From Variovorax paradoxus (lineage in GTDB: Bacteria; Pseudomonadota; Gammaproteobacteria; Burkholderiales; Burkholderiaceae_C), in the NCBI RefSeq assembly GCF_009498455.1, contig NZ_CP045644.1:4281001-4345000 (forward strand): DNA of 64,000 nucleotides, read 5' to 3'. The notes beneath the pieces are model-generated. The model saw nothing but the letters and a program-made list of their open reading frames with translations. It was not told the origin of the DNA and searched no databases. The translations under genes were made by a program, and so were the position numbers. Numbering within the stretch: the first letter of the stretch is position 1; every line of letters begins with the position of its first letter. Of the stretch, positions 7,796 to 14,980 are shown one piece after another.

Positions 7796-8293
7796 ATGCA
7801 GCAACGGATCGAAGTCGTTTTTGTCTCGCGGCGCAATTCGCTGCGCAGCGTGCTGGCCGAGGCCTGCCTCGCTCACCTGGATTCGAAGCGTTTCGCGGCG
7901 CGCTCGTGCGGGCAGCCCGGGCGGCTCGCGGCGGACGTGCACCCCGCCGCCGTCGAGGCGCTGGGCAGCGCCGGCATGGCCTTGCCGACATCGCCGCCGC
8001 GCGGCTGGGACCTGTTCGCGCGCGCGGGGTCGCCCCGGGTGGATTTCGTCATCACGCTCGATCCGGCGCTCGAACCGCTGCAGCCGCGCTGGCCCGGCCA
8101 GCCTGATGCGGCGCTGTGGCCTTATCCGGACGTGGCGGGCGCCAATACCGGCCCGGACGACGCCGCGCACGGCGCGATCCAGGTGCTGTATTCGCTGCGC
8201 CGGCGGCTCGAATTGCTGATCAACCTTCCGCTTCTGGGCGCCGACCGCAGCGCACTGCGCGCCGACATCCGCGACATGGCGCACATGCGCTGA
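7796..8293 (+). CDS. Low-molecular-weight phosphatase/arsenate-reductase-fold protein with Ser for the catalytic Cys
   Basis: A 165-residue protein whose N terminus matches the P-loop of low-molecular-weight tyrosine phosphatases and thioredoxin-type arsenate reductases (VxFVCx5RS...AEA). Here the loop reads VVFVSRRNSLRSVLAEA, so the nucleophilic Cys is Ser11 while the phosphate-binding Arg17 is kept. The later strand PRVDFVITLDP matches the family's second motif, and the C-terminal helix RRRLELLINLPL is also typical of ArsC-like members. Family enzymes need the Cys, so this protein is probably inactive as a phosphatase or reductase and may bind phosphorylated ligands instead (inference). Single gene. 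The ATG at 7796 has no strong ribosome site. Confidence 0.7.
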   Translation: MQQRIEVVFVSRRNSLRSVLAEACLAHLDSKRFAARSCGQPGRLAADVHPAAVEALGSAGMALPTSPPRGWDLFARAGSPRVDFVITLDPALEPLQPRWPGQPDAALWPYPDVAGANTGPDDAAHGAIQVLYSLRRRLELLINLPLLGADRSALRADIRDMAHMR

Positions 8294-8316
8294 CGCGCAG
8301 CGTCAGGGGTCAGAGG

Positions 8317-8637
8317 TCAGGGAATGGCGAGCCGGAGCACGAAGGTCTTGGTGTGCGGGTCGGTGAGAAACACCTGCGCGACCTGCCATGCCTGTTCGTG
8401 CGCGTCGCGCCAGGCGGTCGCGTACTTGATGTCCAGGCGGGTCATGGGCGGCTCGTCGGGCTGCTCGAGCCGGCGCCAGAGCCGGTAGCAGTGCACGACC
8501 TGTCGGGGGGAGCCGAGCAGTTCCTCGAGTTTGATGCGGTAGGTGAACGCCGCCACCATCACGTCCCGCACCGTGACGTTGCGCCCCTCGACTTCGACGG
8601 TGTAGAGGTGTTCGGCGGTGTGCGTCTCATCCTTCAT
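8317..8637 (-). CDS. Conserved-looking small protein, function unknown
   Basis: A 106-residue protein beginning MKDETHTAEHLYTVEVEGR. It has an alternating strand/helix pattern with no signal peptide or membrane segment, and a charged C-terminal half (DIKYATAWRDAHEQAWQVAQ). Longer in-frame upstream codons read as non-coding GC-rich spacer, so the ATG at 8637 is chosen, although no clear ribosome site is visible. A GTGTAAACAC motif lies ~115 bases upstream. It converges with the phosphatase-fold gene, 23 bases apart. Family not recognised. Confidence 0.6.
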   Translation of the reverse strand: MKDETHTAEHLYTVEVEGRNVTVRDVMVAAFTYRIKLEELLGSPRQVVHCYRLWRRLEQPDEPPMTRLDIKYATAWRDAHEQAWQVAQVFLTDPHTKTFVLRLAIP

Positions 8638-8752
8638 GCGGCGGCGGGGGAGGCAGGCAGGTCGGGCGGACGCGCGGAAAGGGAGAGACGGGTCACGGCC
8701 GCTCCATCCTAGACGGCGCGGCGCTTCGGTTCGAGTGCCGAAAGTCATGCCG

Positions 8753-8762
8753 GTGTTTACAC
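8753..8762 (-). promoter_or_regulatory. GTGTAAACAC motif, copy 2
   Basis: Same ten bases as at 7684-7693, followed on the minus strand by CGG, ~115 bases upstream of the 106-residue minus-strand gene. It lies between that gene and the divergent gene at 8880 and could act on either. Confidence 0.35.
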
Positions 8763-8795
8763 ATGAGGTCCCCTTTTCTCGCGCTGGGCGTGAAA

Positions 8796-8825
8796 TTGTT
8801 ATCAAAAGAAATTAAATGCTAATAC
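8796..8825 (+). promoter_or_regulatory. Sigma-70-like promoter
   Basis: TTGTTA (8796-8801) and TAATAC (8820-8825) are separated by 18 bases in the most AT-rich patch of this part of the window. They lie upstream of the gene starting at 8880. The transcribed leader would contain the inverted repeat CCTAGGG/CCCTAGG, about 30 bases apart, which could fold near the ribosome site. Confidence 0.55.
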
Positions 8826-8879
8826 CTAGGGACTATTTGCTCGGCTGGCGTCGGTAGTAGCCCTAGGATTCACTCCGTC

Positions 8880-9137
8880 ATGAGCGCCACACAGCAACAT
8901 CTTTTCGTCGAACTGCCCGACGGTTGGTCCAGCAAGATCGACATCCGCCAGACCGCAGCTGGCCGTTATGCGGGCGTCGCCGAACTCAGCTTGCGCGGGC
9001 TCAAGCGCGGCGTGGTCGTCTTCATGCAGCAGCCTTCGATGGACGCCGCGGTGGCGCGCGTGCGCCTGCGCGCCAGCCAGTTCGCCCGCGAGCGCCTGTC
9101 GCTCGCCGAAACCCGCACGGCCCTGCAGCCGGGCTGA
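8880..9137 (+). CDS. Small conserved-looking protein, function unknown
   Basis: An 85-residue soluble protein beginning MSATQQHLFVELPDGWSSKI. It looks like a small alpha/beta domain: a first hairpin with the IDIRQTAAGRYAGVAEL strand, a hydrophobic strand RGVVVFMQQ, then two helices rich in Arg and Ala. No signal peptide and no recognised family. A good sigma-70-like promoter lies 55 bases upstream with a possible leader hairpin. The ATG at 8880 has a weak AGGA-type ribosome site. Single gene. Confidence 0.65.
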   Translation: MSATQQHLFVELPDGWSSKIDIRQTAAGRYAGVAELSLRGLKRGVVVFMQQPSMDAAVARVRLRASQFARERLSLAETRTALQPG

Positions 9138-9248
9138 CCGGACGCATCGCCTGGCGGTTGAAGTTTTTCTATTCCAGCCATCGGGATTGCCAAACCCGCT
9201 GCGCCCGTCGGCGGGGCACCATCGGGTGCTACCGATGGAGTGCATGCC

Positions 9249-9329
9249 ATGTTGAAAAACTTCAGGAAAGCCGCAGGCGCCGCCATTTCACTGGCCGGGT
9301 TCGTCGTGCTGGTGACCCAGCAACTCTGA
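9249..9329 (+). CDS. Possible 26-residue membrane peptide
   Basis: The frame begins MLKNFRKAAGAAISLAG and ends LVTQQL. It has a basic N terminus, one hydrophobic stretch (~10-23) and a polar end. GGAG lies ~10 bases before the ATG. Short single-helix peptides of this kind exist in many bacteria, but at this length a chance frame cannot be excluded. No neighbouring gene explains it. Confidence 0.3.
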   Translation: MLKNFRKAAGAAISLAGFVVLVTQQL

Positions 9330-9360
9330 ACGCCCGTCCCTTCTTTGCGCACGGCGTCGC

Positions 9361-9726
9361 TCAGCGGCGGGGCGACAGCAGCGGCGACGTCGGCACCACC
9401 GGCGGCGGACGCTGCGGATGCACCGAGGTGCCGAAGGTGTTGCCCATGCGATGCCCGGTCGCCGCGCGATTGAACAACCCCAGCTGATTGCCCGGTCGCT
9501 GCGTGATCGCTTCCGAGGCGAGCCCGGGTGCCGTGTCGTCCGGCCCGCGCGCCGGCAGGGTGGGCGAGAGCTTGCGGGTCAGGCAGTCGTAGGCGGGCGT
9601 GCGCTCGCCGTTCACGACCACTTCGACGCAGCTGCTGTCGCGGTCGTCGGCCGACGATGGCTGCGCAGCCGCGCCGACGCAAGCCACGCCGAGCGCCACA
9701 CCCCACAGCCACACACCGACGTGCAT
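9361..9726 (-). CDS. Secreted protein, function unknown
   Basis: A 121-residue protein with a signal peptide (MHVGVWLWGVALGVACVGAAAQ, cleavage near 21). The mature part has two Cys (DSSCVEVVVNGERTPAYDCL) that could pair, and a Pro-rich, apparently flexible C terminus (GTSVHPQRPPPVVPTSP). A GGGG-type ribosome site precedes the ATG at 9726. It is divergent from the TPS/ExbB-TonB cluster at 10219, separated by ~490 bases, and may be a co-inherited envelope factor, but there is no direct evidence. Family not recognised. Confidence 0.6.
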   Translation of the reverse strand: MHVGVWLWGVALGVACVGAAAQPSSADDRDSSCVEVVVNGERTPAYDCLTRKLSPTLPARGPDDTAPGLASEAITQRPGNQLGLFNRAATGHRMGNTFGTSVHPQRPPPVVPTSPLLSPRR

Positions 9727-9856
9727 CGTCGCCCCCTGAAGAAAAGATGAAGGATCGCCGAGCGGATGCGGCAATCGACCGCGCAGTCTGGACTGCTTGC
9801 AAGACAGGAAGAAGACGGTTGTCGAAGGGCTGACTGTCGTTGTGGTGAAGGCCGTC

Positions 9857-9970
9857 GTGCCCCCACCCCGACCCTCCCCCGGGAGGGGAGGGAGAAATAC
9901 AAACACAGCCGAGCGCAAGCCTTGAGGTCTTGCTCCTTCCCCTCCCGGGGGAAGGCTGGGATGGGGGCAA
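9857..9970. repeat. Long imperfect palindrome, REP/BIME-like element
   Basis: Two 38-base arms (9857-9894 and 9933-9970) are inverted complements of each other at 32 of 38 positions by hand count, around a 38-base spacer. The arms centre on CCCTCCCCCGGGAGGGGAG and its complement. It has no coding capacity and the style of a dispersed intergenic palindrome. Only one copy is seen in this window, so its repeated nature is inferred. Confidence 0.6.
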
Positions 9971-10011
9971 GCGGCCTCCGATGAAGCACCGCTTCGCGAC
10001 CAAAAATAAAC

Positions 10012-10036
10012 AAGGGCCTCCCACGCCGAGGCCCTT
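10012..10036. terminator. Bidirectional intrinsic terminator without an obvious gene
   Basis: AAGGGCCTC (10012-10020) and GAGGCCCTT (10028-10036) form a perfect 9-bp stem with a 7-base loop. Plus-strand output continues CTTCTT; minus-strand output continues GTTTATTTTTG, the better U tract. No annotated gene ends here on either strand: the divergent genes start at 9726 (minus) and 10219 (plus). It may end a small RNA or attenuate a leader. Confidence 0.6.
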
Positions 10037-10218
10037 CTTCTTATCCGCGCGAAACCCACCGCGCCGGACCTCCTCCCGATTTCTTGATGAAGTTTTCGTG
10101 ACAAACGGCAGTCGCCGCGCGCGCCGTGCGTCTAGGTATCGGTACGCAGCAGCGACATGAAGGCTCTCCACCATGAGCCGCTGCCACGCGAGCTTCATCC
10201 TTGAGAACCGAGCTGTAA

Positions 10219-11862
10219 ATGCATGACATGAAGAACAACGCGCCGCCGACCTGCTGGAGAGCGGTGTGGCTGGCAGTGATGGCGATCGGTGCCCCGGCGG
10301 GCGCCTTCGCACAGGCACCTGCCGCTGTCTCCACGCCGGCGCCGGCCGCGGCCGCGGCCACCGAGCCGGCCCGCAAGGTCGACATCGCCGAATACATCGT
10401 GCGCGGCAACACCGTGCTCGACGCCCGCGCCATCGAAAACGCGGTCACGCCGTTCCTCGGCCCTGAGCGCACGCTGAAGGACGTGGAGGGCGCGCGCGAC
10501 GCGCTGCTCGCGGCCTACCAGGCGGCGGGCTACCAGTCGGTGTACGTCGACCTGCCCGAGCAGCAGGTCACGCAGGGCGTGGTGTTCCTGCAGGTCAACG
10601 AGACCCGCGTGGGCCGCGTGCGCGTGGTGGGCGCCGAGTACAACTCGCCGCTCGACGTGCGCGACCAGGTGCCGGCGCTGAAGGAGGGCGGCGTGCCCAA
10701 CTTCAACACCGCCCAGGCCGAGCTCACCGCGCTCAACCGCGGCCCCAAGCGCCAGGTGATGCCGCTGGTGCGCCCGGGCGCGATGCCGGGCACGATGGAC
10801 GTCGACCTCAAGGTCGAAGACCAGAGTCCGTGGCGCGGCAGCGTCGGCCTCAACAACGACTACAGCGCCGACACGCGCAAGCTGCGCGCCAGCGCCTCGC
10901 TGGGCCACGACAACCTTTGGCAGATGGGCCACAGCGCCTCCATCAGTTTCTTCGGCGCGCCGCAGGACCTGAACCAGACGCAGGTGTTCTCGGCCTCGTA
11001 CAACGCGCCGCTCAAGGGCACGAACTGGAGCCTCGAAGCCAACGCCTTCGTGTCCGACAGCAACGTGGCCACCGTCGGCGGCACCACCGTGCTGGGCAAG
11101 GGCCACTCGATCGGCCTGAAGGCGACCTACACGGTGCCGAACAGCGGCAACTGGTGGCATGCCTTCAGCGTGGGCATCGACTTCAAGAACAACAAGGAAG
11201 CGCTGACGCTCAAGGGCAGCGGCGACACCGTGCCGCTCAAGTACGCGCCGATCACGCTGTCGTACTCGGGCTTCCGCCAGACCGAGAAGAGCCAGTACGG
11301 CGTGGGCGTGTCGCTGGTGGCGGGCACGAGCAGCTCGTTCAAGTACGGCAGCGACTGGGAGGCCTTCGACTACAAGCGCTACAAGGCCTCGCCCAGCTTC
11401 ATGGTGCTGAAGACCGACCTCAACGGCGCGCACAGCTTCGAGGGCGGCACGCAGGTGGCCTTCCGCGTCAATGCGCAGATGACCGATTCGCCGCTCGTGT
11501 CCAGCGAGCAGATCGCCGCGGGCGGCATGAACTCGGTGCGCGGCTATCTCTCGGCCGAAGCCACCGGCGACTACGGCGTGGTCGGCTCGGTCGAGCTGCG
11601 CAGCAAGCCGCTCACGTTTCTGGGCAGCACGGTCGAGAACTGGCGCGTGTACGCCTTCGCCGATGCGGCGCGGCTGCGCCTGAAGACGCCGTTGCCCGAA
11701 CAGGCCGAGCGCTTCTCGCTGTATTCGGTGGGCGTGGGCACGACCTTCAAGGTCGGCACCTATTTCTCGGGCCGCGTCGACATCGGCTATCCGCTGGTCG
11801 ACGGGCCGCGCACCAAGAAGCACGACCCGCAGGTGAATTTCAGCATCACCGCGAGCTACTGA
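10219..11862 (+). CDS. TpsB/FhaC/ShlB-family outer-membrane two-partner-secretion pore
   Basis: A 547-residue outer-membrane transporter of the Omp85/TpsB superfamily. A signal peptide (~1-31, ending GAFAQ) and an Ala/Pro linker are followed by POTRA-type repeats (~52-200: VDIAEYIVRGNTVLDARAIE, then GVVFLQVNETRVGRVRVVGA). A beta-barrel then runs from ~205 to the end (SVGLNNDYSADTRKLRAS...), with the late GGMNSVRGY strand matching the VRGY/F motif of the L6 loop, and a final aromatic residue (ITASY). Family members export a large TpsA adhesin or hemolysin; no TpsA is in this window. It heads a run containing ExbB, ExbD, TonB, porin and PPIase genes, unusual company for a TPS pore. Confidence 0.88.
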   Translation: MHDMKNNAPPTCWRAVWLAVMAIGAPAGAFAQAPAAVSTPAPAAAAATEPARKVDIAEYIVRGNTVLDARAIENAVTPFLGPERTLKDVEGARDALLAAYQAAGYQSVYVDLPEQQVTQGVVFLQVNETRVGRVRVVGAEYNSPLDVRDQVPALKEGGVPNFNTAQAELTALNRGPKRQVMPLVRPGAMPGTMDVDLKVEDQSPWRGSVGLNNDYSADTRKLRASASLGHDNLWQMGHSASISFFGAPQDLNQTQVFSASYNAPLKGTNWSLEANAFVSDSNVATVGGTTVLGKGHSIGLKATYTVPNSGNWWHAFSVGIDFKNNKEALTLKGSGDTVPLKYAPITLSYSGFRQTEKSQYGVGVSLVAGTSSSFKYGSDWEAFDYKRYKASPSFMVLKTDLNGAHSFEGGTQVAFRVNAQMTDSPLVSSEQIAAGGMNSVRGYLSAEATGDYGVVGSVELRSKPLTFLGSTVENWRVYAFADAARLRLKTPLPEQAERFSLYSVGVGTTFKVGTYFSGRVDIGYPLVDGPRTKKHDPQVNFSITASY

Positions 11863-11924
11863 CGGCCTTTCCTCTTTCATTCGATTTTTTTCTCATTCCA
11901 CGAGCTTTCCGGAGAACCCCTGTC

Positions 11925-13730
11925 ATGCGACGACTTCTTTTCATCGCGCTCACGCTGTTGAGCACGCTCCTGCCGGGCCTGGCCCATGCCTGGTGGCAGG
12001 CCGAATGGGCCTACCGCAAACCCGTCACCATCGACGGCGGCCCGCAGGCCGGCGCCATCGGCAGCGATGCCGGCCGCGTGCCGGTGCTGGTGCGCCTGCA
12101 CACGGGCAACTTCAAGTTCGAGGGCGTGAGCGAGACCGGCGCCGACCTGCGCTTTGTCGCGGGTGACGACAAGACCGTGCTCAACCACCAGATCGAGCAG
12201 TTCGATCCGCTGCTGGGCATGGCGCTGATCTGGGTCGACGTGCCCAACGTTTCGGCCGGCACGCCGCAAAAGCTCTGGATGTACTACGGCAACCCCAAGG
12301 CCCCGGCCTCGGGCAACGGCCAGCGCAGCTTCGACCCCGACTACACGCTGGTCTACCACTTCGCCGAAGGCGCGGTGCCGCCGCGCGACACCACCGCCTA
12401 CGGCAACAACGGCCAGACCGCGGCGGTGCCCGTCGAAGGCACGGTCATCGGCAAGGGCGCGCAACTCGGCAGCGGCGCGCTGATGCTGCCCGCCACGCCG
12501 TCGCTGGCCGTGACGGCCGGTGGCACGCTGACCTTCTCCGCCTGGGTGAAGCCCGATTCGCTCGGCGCGCGCCAGGCGATCTATGCGCGCCGCGACGGCG
12601 CCGGCGAGCTCGTGGTCGGCATCGACCAGGGCGTGCCCTTCGTGCAGGTGAACGGCCAGCGCAGCACGCCGGGCCAGCCGATGCAGGCCGGCCAGTGGTC
12701 GCACCTTGCAGTGAAGGCCGAAGGCGACAGCGTCGCGCTGTATGTGGGTGGCCGTCCGGCCGTGTCGCTGGCGGCCAAGCTGCCCGCGCTGAACACCGCC
12801 GCCGCGATTGGCGCCGATGCACCGGCCGCAGCCGCTGCGTCGGGCACTGCGCCCGCCGAAGGCTTCGCCCCGTTCACCGGCGCGATCGATGAAGTGCGCC
12901 TGTCGAAGGTCGCACGCCCCGACGCGCTGCTGCTGGCCGATGCCGTGTCGCAAGGCGCCGAGTCGCGCTTGGCCGCTTTCGGTGCCGACGAACAGCAGGC
13001 GGGCAAGAGCCACTTCGGCTTCATCCTGGCCGCGATGCCGCTGGACGCGTGGATCGTGGTCGGCCTGCTGGGCCTGATGATGGTGCTGTCGTGGGCCATC
13101 ATGATCGGCAAGGGCCGCAGCTTCGGCGCCACCTCGCGCGCCAACGCGACCTTCATCGAGCACTTCCGTGAAGGCGCCGGCGCGCCGCTGGACCGCATGG
13201 CCACGAACAACACGGTGCCGCAAGAGGTACGTGCCGACTCGTCGCTGTGGCGCCTGTACGAAGTGGCCATCGAAGAGATGCGCCGCCGCCACGACCGCGG
13301 CTACGACCTGAACGCCGTGTCGGCCTCCACCATCGGCGCCATCCGCGCCGCGATGGACGGCGTGATGGTGCGCGAGACCGAGCGCATGTCCAAGCGCATG
13401 AACTGGCTCTCGACCACCATCGAAGGCGCGCCGTACGTGGGCCTGTTCGGCACCGTGATCGGCATCATGCTGGTGTTCGTGGTGGCGGCCATGGCCGGCG
13501 CCGTGGACATCAACTCGGTCGCGCCCGGCATGGCCGCCGCGCTGCTGTGTACCGCTGCCGGCCTGGGCGTCGCGATCCCCGCGCTGTTCGGCTACAACTG
13601 GTTGGCCTCGCGCTCGGACGCCATTGGCGCCGACATGGCCGTGTTCGTCGACGAGTTCGTCACGCGCCTGGCCGAAGAGCAGGGCGAGGGCCGCTCGCTG
13701 CCGGTGGCCGTGCAGGCGCGCCGCGCCTGA
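11925..13730 (+). CDS. Fusion of DUF2341/LamG-like periplasmic region with MotA/TolQ/ExbB proton channel
   Basis: A 601-residue protein with a signal peptide (~1-22, WW after cleavage). Residues ~25-130 match the DUF2341 pattern (WAYRKPVTIDGG, VPVLVRLHTGNF, DLRFVAGDD, LWMYYGN). Residues ~140-340 resemble a LamG/concanavalin-like jelly roll (LTFSAWVKPD, WSHLAVKAEGDSVALYVGG, FTGAIDEVRLSK). A membrane helix at ~373-393 leads to an ExbB/TolQ module with conserved ERMSKRMNWLSTTIEGAPYVGLFGTV split across the loop/TM2 junction and TM3 at ~535-557. ExbB normally has ~220-240 residues and no large periplasmic domain, so this channel carries its own ~350-residue carbohydrate- or protein-binding head. 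GGAG lies upstream of the ATG, and exbD follows 12 bases later. Confidence 0.88.
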   Translation: MRRLLFIALTLLSTLLPGLAHAWWQAEWAYRKPVTIDGGPQAGAIGSDAGRVPVLVRLHTGNFKFEGVSETGADLRFVAGDDKTVLNHQIEQFDPLLGMALIWVDVPNVSAGTPQKLWMYYGNPKAPASGNGQRSFDPDYTLVYHFAEGAVPPRDTTAYGNNGQTAAVPVEGTVIGKGAQLGSGALMLPATPSLAVTAGGTLTFSAWVKPDSLGARQAIYARRDGAGELVVGIDQGVPFVQVNGQRSTPGQPMQAGQWSHLAVKAEGDSVALYVGGRPAVSLAAKLPALNTAAAIGADAPAAAAASGTAPAEGFAPFTGAIDEVRLSKVARPDALLLADAVSQGAESRLAAFGADEQQAGKSHFGFILAAMPLDAWIVVGLLGLMMVLSWAIMIGKGRSFGATSRANATFIEHFREGAGAPLDRMATNNTVPQEVRADSSLWRLYEVAIEEMRRRHDRGYDLNAVSASTIGAIRAAMDGVMVRETERMSKRMNWLSTTIEGAPYVGLFGTVIGIMLVFVVAAMAGAVDINSVAPGMAAALLCTAAGLGVAIPALFGYNWLASRSDAIGADMAVFVDEFVTRLAEEQGEGRSLPVAVQARRA

Positions 13731-13742
13731 GGACCGCGCACC

Positions 13743-14156
13743 ATGGCAAACACAGCCGCGAAGTTCGCCGTGCGCAAGCGCACGGGCGGCATCAATATCA
13801 CGCCCTTCGTCGACGTGCTGCTGGTGGTGCTGGTGATCTTCATCCTCACCAGCAACGCCAGCATCCCGGGCATCAAGGTCGACCTGCCGAAGGCCAGTGC
13901 CTCGGTGGCGCTTGAGAAGCCCAAGACCAAGGCCATCACGATCGACAACGCGGGCAACGTGTTCCTCGACGCGTATCCGGTCACGCTGCCCGAGCTCGAG
14001 GAGCGCCTGCGCACCGAGAAGGCGCTGTCGCCCGACTTTCCCGTGATCGTGCGCGGCGATGCCAGCGTGCAGTACGCGAAGGTGGTCGACGTGCTCGACC
14101 TGCTGCGCCGCATCGAGCTGAACCAGATCGGCCTCGTGACCGGCAAGCAGAAGTGA
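13743..14156 (+). CDS. exbD: ExbD/TolR-type biopolymer transport protein
   Basis: A 137-residue inner-membrane protein with one N-terminal helix. GINITPFVDVLLVVLVIFIL places the proton-carrying Asp of ExbD at residue 24, followed by a periplasmic domain (LPKASASVAL, ITIDNAGNVFLDAYPV, VIVRGDASVQYAKVVDVLDLL). It forms the channel core with ExbB to use proton motive force. It starts 12 bases after the ExbB fusion and is followed 10 bases later by the TonB gene, so the three are one operon. The length is typical. Confidence 0.92.
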   Translation: MANTAAKFAVRKRTGGINITPFVDVLLVVLVIFILTSNASIPGIKVDLPKASASVALEKPKTKAITIDNAGNVFLDAYPVTLPELEERLRTEKALSPDFPVIVRGDASVQYAKVVDVLDLLRRIELNQIGLVTGKQK

Positions 14157-14166
14157 GGACCGCAGC

Positions 14167-14913
14167 GTGAACCCTCGCGACCCGATTTCTTCTTCTGCCT
14201 CGCCAGCGCCGCGTTCCCGCGGTGCAGGCGGCACGGCCGCGCTCTGGCGCCGCTGGGGCGGGATGGTCATCGGCGTGGCGGTCGTCGTGGCGCTGGCGCT
14301 GCTCGTGTGGCGGCTCCTGTCCGACACCGCGAGCCAGAAGCGCGTGGTGGCCGATGCGCCCACGCTGATGCTGCCGCCGCCCCCACCACCGCCGCCCGAA
14401 CCCGAGAAGCTGCCCGAGCCCGAGCCGGAAAAGATCAAGCCCGAAGTGGTCGAGCCCGAGCCCAAACCGCTCGAGCCGCTCGAAGCACCGAAGGACGACG
14501 CACCGCCCAGCCCGTCGAAAGACCTGGGCGACCCGGTGACCATGGACAGCGCCGGCCAGGCCGGCAACGACGCCTTCGGCATCCAGGCCGGCAGCGGTGG
14601 CGGCATGAGCGGCACCGGCGGTGGCGGCGGCCTGGGCAGCGGCTCGTATGCGCGCTACGTGTCGAGCATGTTGCAGCAGGCGCTGTCGCGCGACCCGCGC
14701 ACGCGCCAGCTGGTGTTCGACGACATCCAGATCGACCTGTGGCTCGGCGCCGACGGCAAGACCACGCGCGCCCAGCTGGTGCGTGGCACCGGCACCGAGG
14801 ACATCGACGAGGCCGTGCTGGCGCTGCTGCGGGGGCTCGACCGCATCGAAGAACGTCCGCCGGCCTCGATGCGCTTTCCGATGCGCGTGTCCATGAAGGG
14901 ACGCCGGCCGTGA
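14167..14913 (+). CDS. tonB: TonB-family energy transducer
   Basis: A 248-residue protein starting at GTG with GAGG upstream. A cytoplasmic ~30-residue head and one membrane helix (MVIGVAVVVALALLVWRLL) lead to a Pro/Glu/Lys linker (PPPPPPPPEPEKLPEPEPE) of the kind that spans the periplasm. A Gly/Ser stretch (~140-160) then precedes a C-terminal TonB/TolA-like alpha/beta domain (QQALSRDPRTRQLVFDDIQI, TTRAQLVRGTGTEDIDEAVL). It would carry ExbB/ExbD energy to an outer-membrane partner encoded in the same run. The C-terminal domain is divergent and no canonical TonB-dependent receptor is adjacent, so the porin or the TPS pore may be the client (inference). Confidence 0.85.
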   Translation: MNPRDPISSSASPAPRSRGAGGTAALWRRWGGMVIGVAVVVALALLVWRLLSDTASQKRVVADAPTLMLPPPPPPPPEPEKLPEPEPEKIKPEVVEPEPKPLEPLEAPKDDAPPSPSKDLGDPVTMDSAGQAGNDAFGIQAGSGGGMSGTGGGGGLGSGSYARYVSSMLQQALSRDPRTRQLVFDDIQIDLWLGADGKTTRAQLVRGTGTEDIDEAVLALLRGLDRIEERPPASMRFPMRVSMKGRRP

Positions 14914-14980
14914 TCCGCATGCCTTTCCATTTCTCCGCGGCCGACGCCCGGCCGACCTCTTCCATCCAGTGAACGAAGCG

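Noticed and set aside
9766..10160. Pro/Gly-rich open frames through the intergenic palindrome
   Set aside because: They are translations of the REP-like inverted repeat and change frame with it; not a protein.
11877..14615. A ~900-codon minus-strand frame opposite the ExbB fusion, exbD and tonB
   Set aside because: The product is low-complexity His/Arg/Gly and Ser/Gly-rich; the plus-strand genes have clear domains, ribosome sites and spacing.
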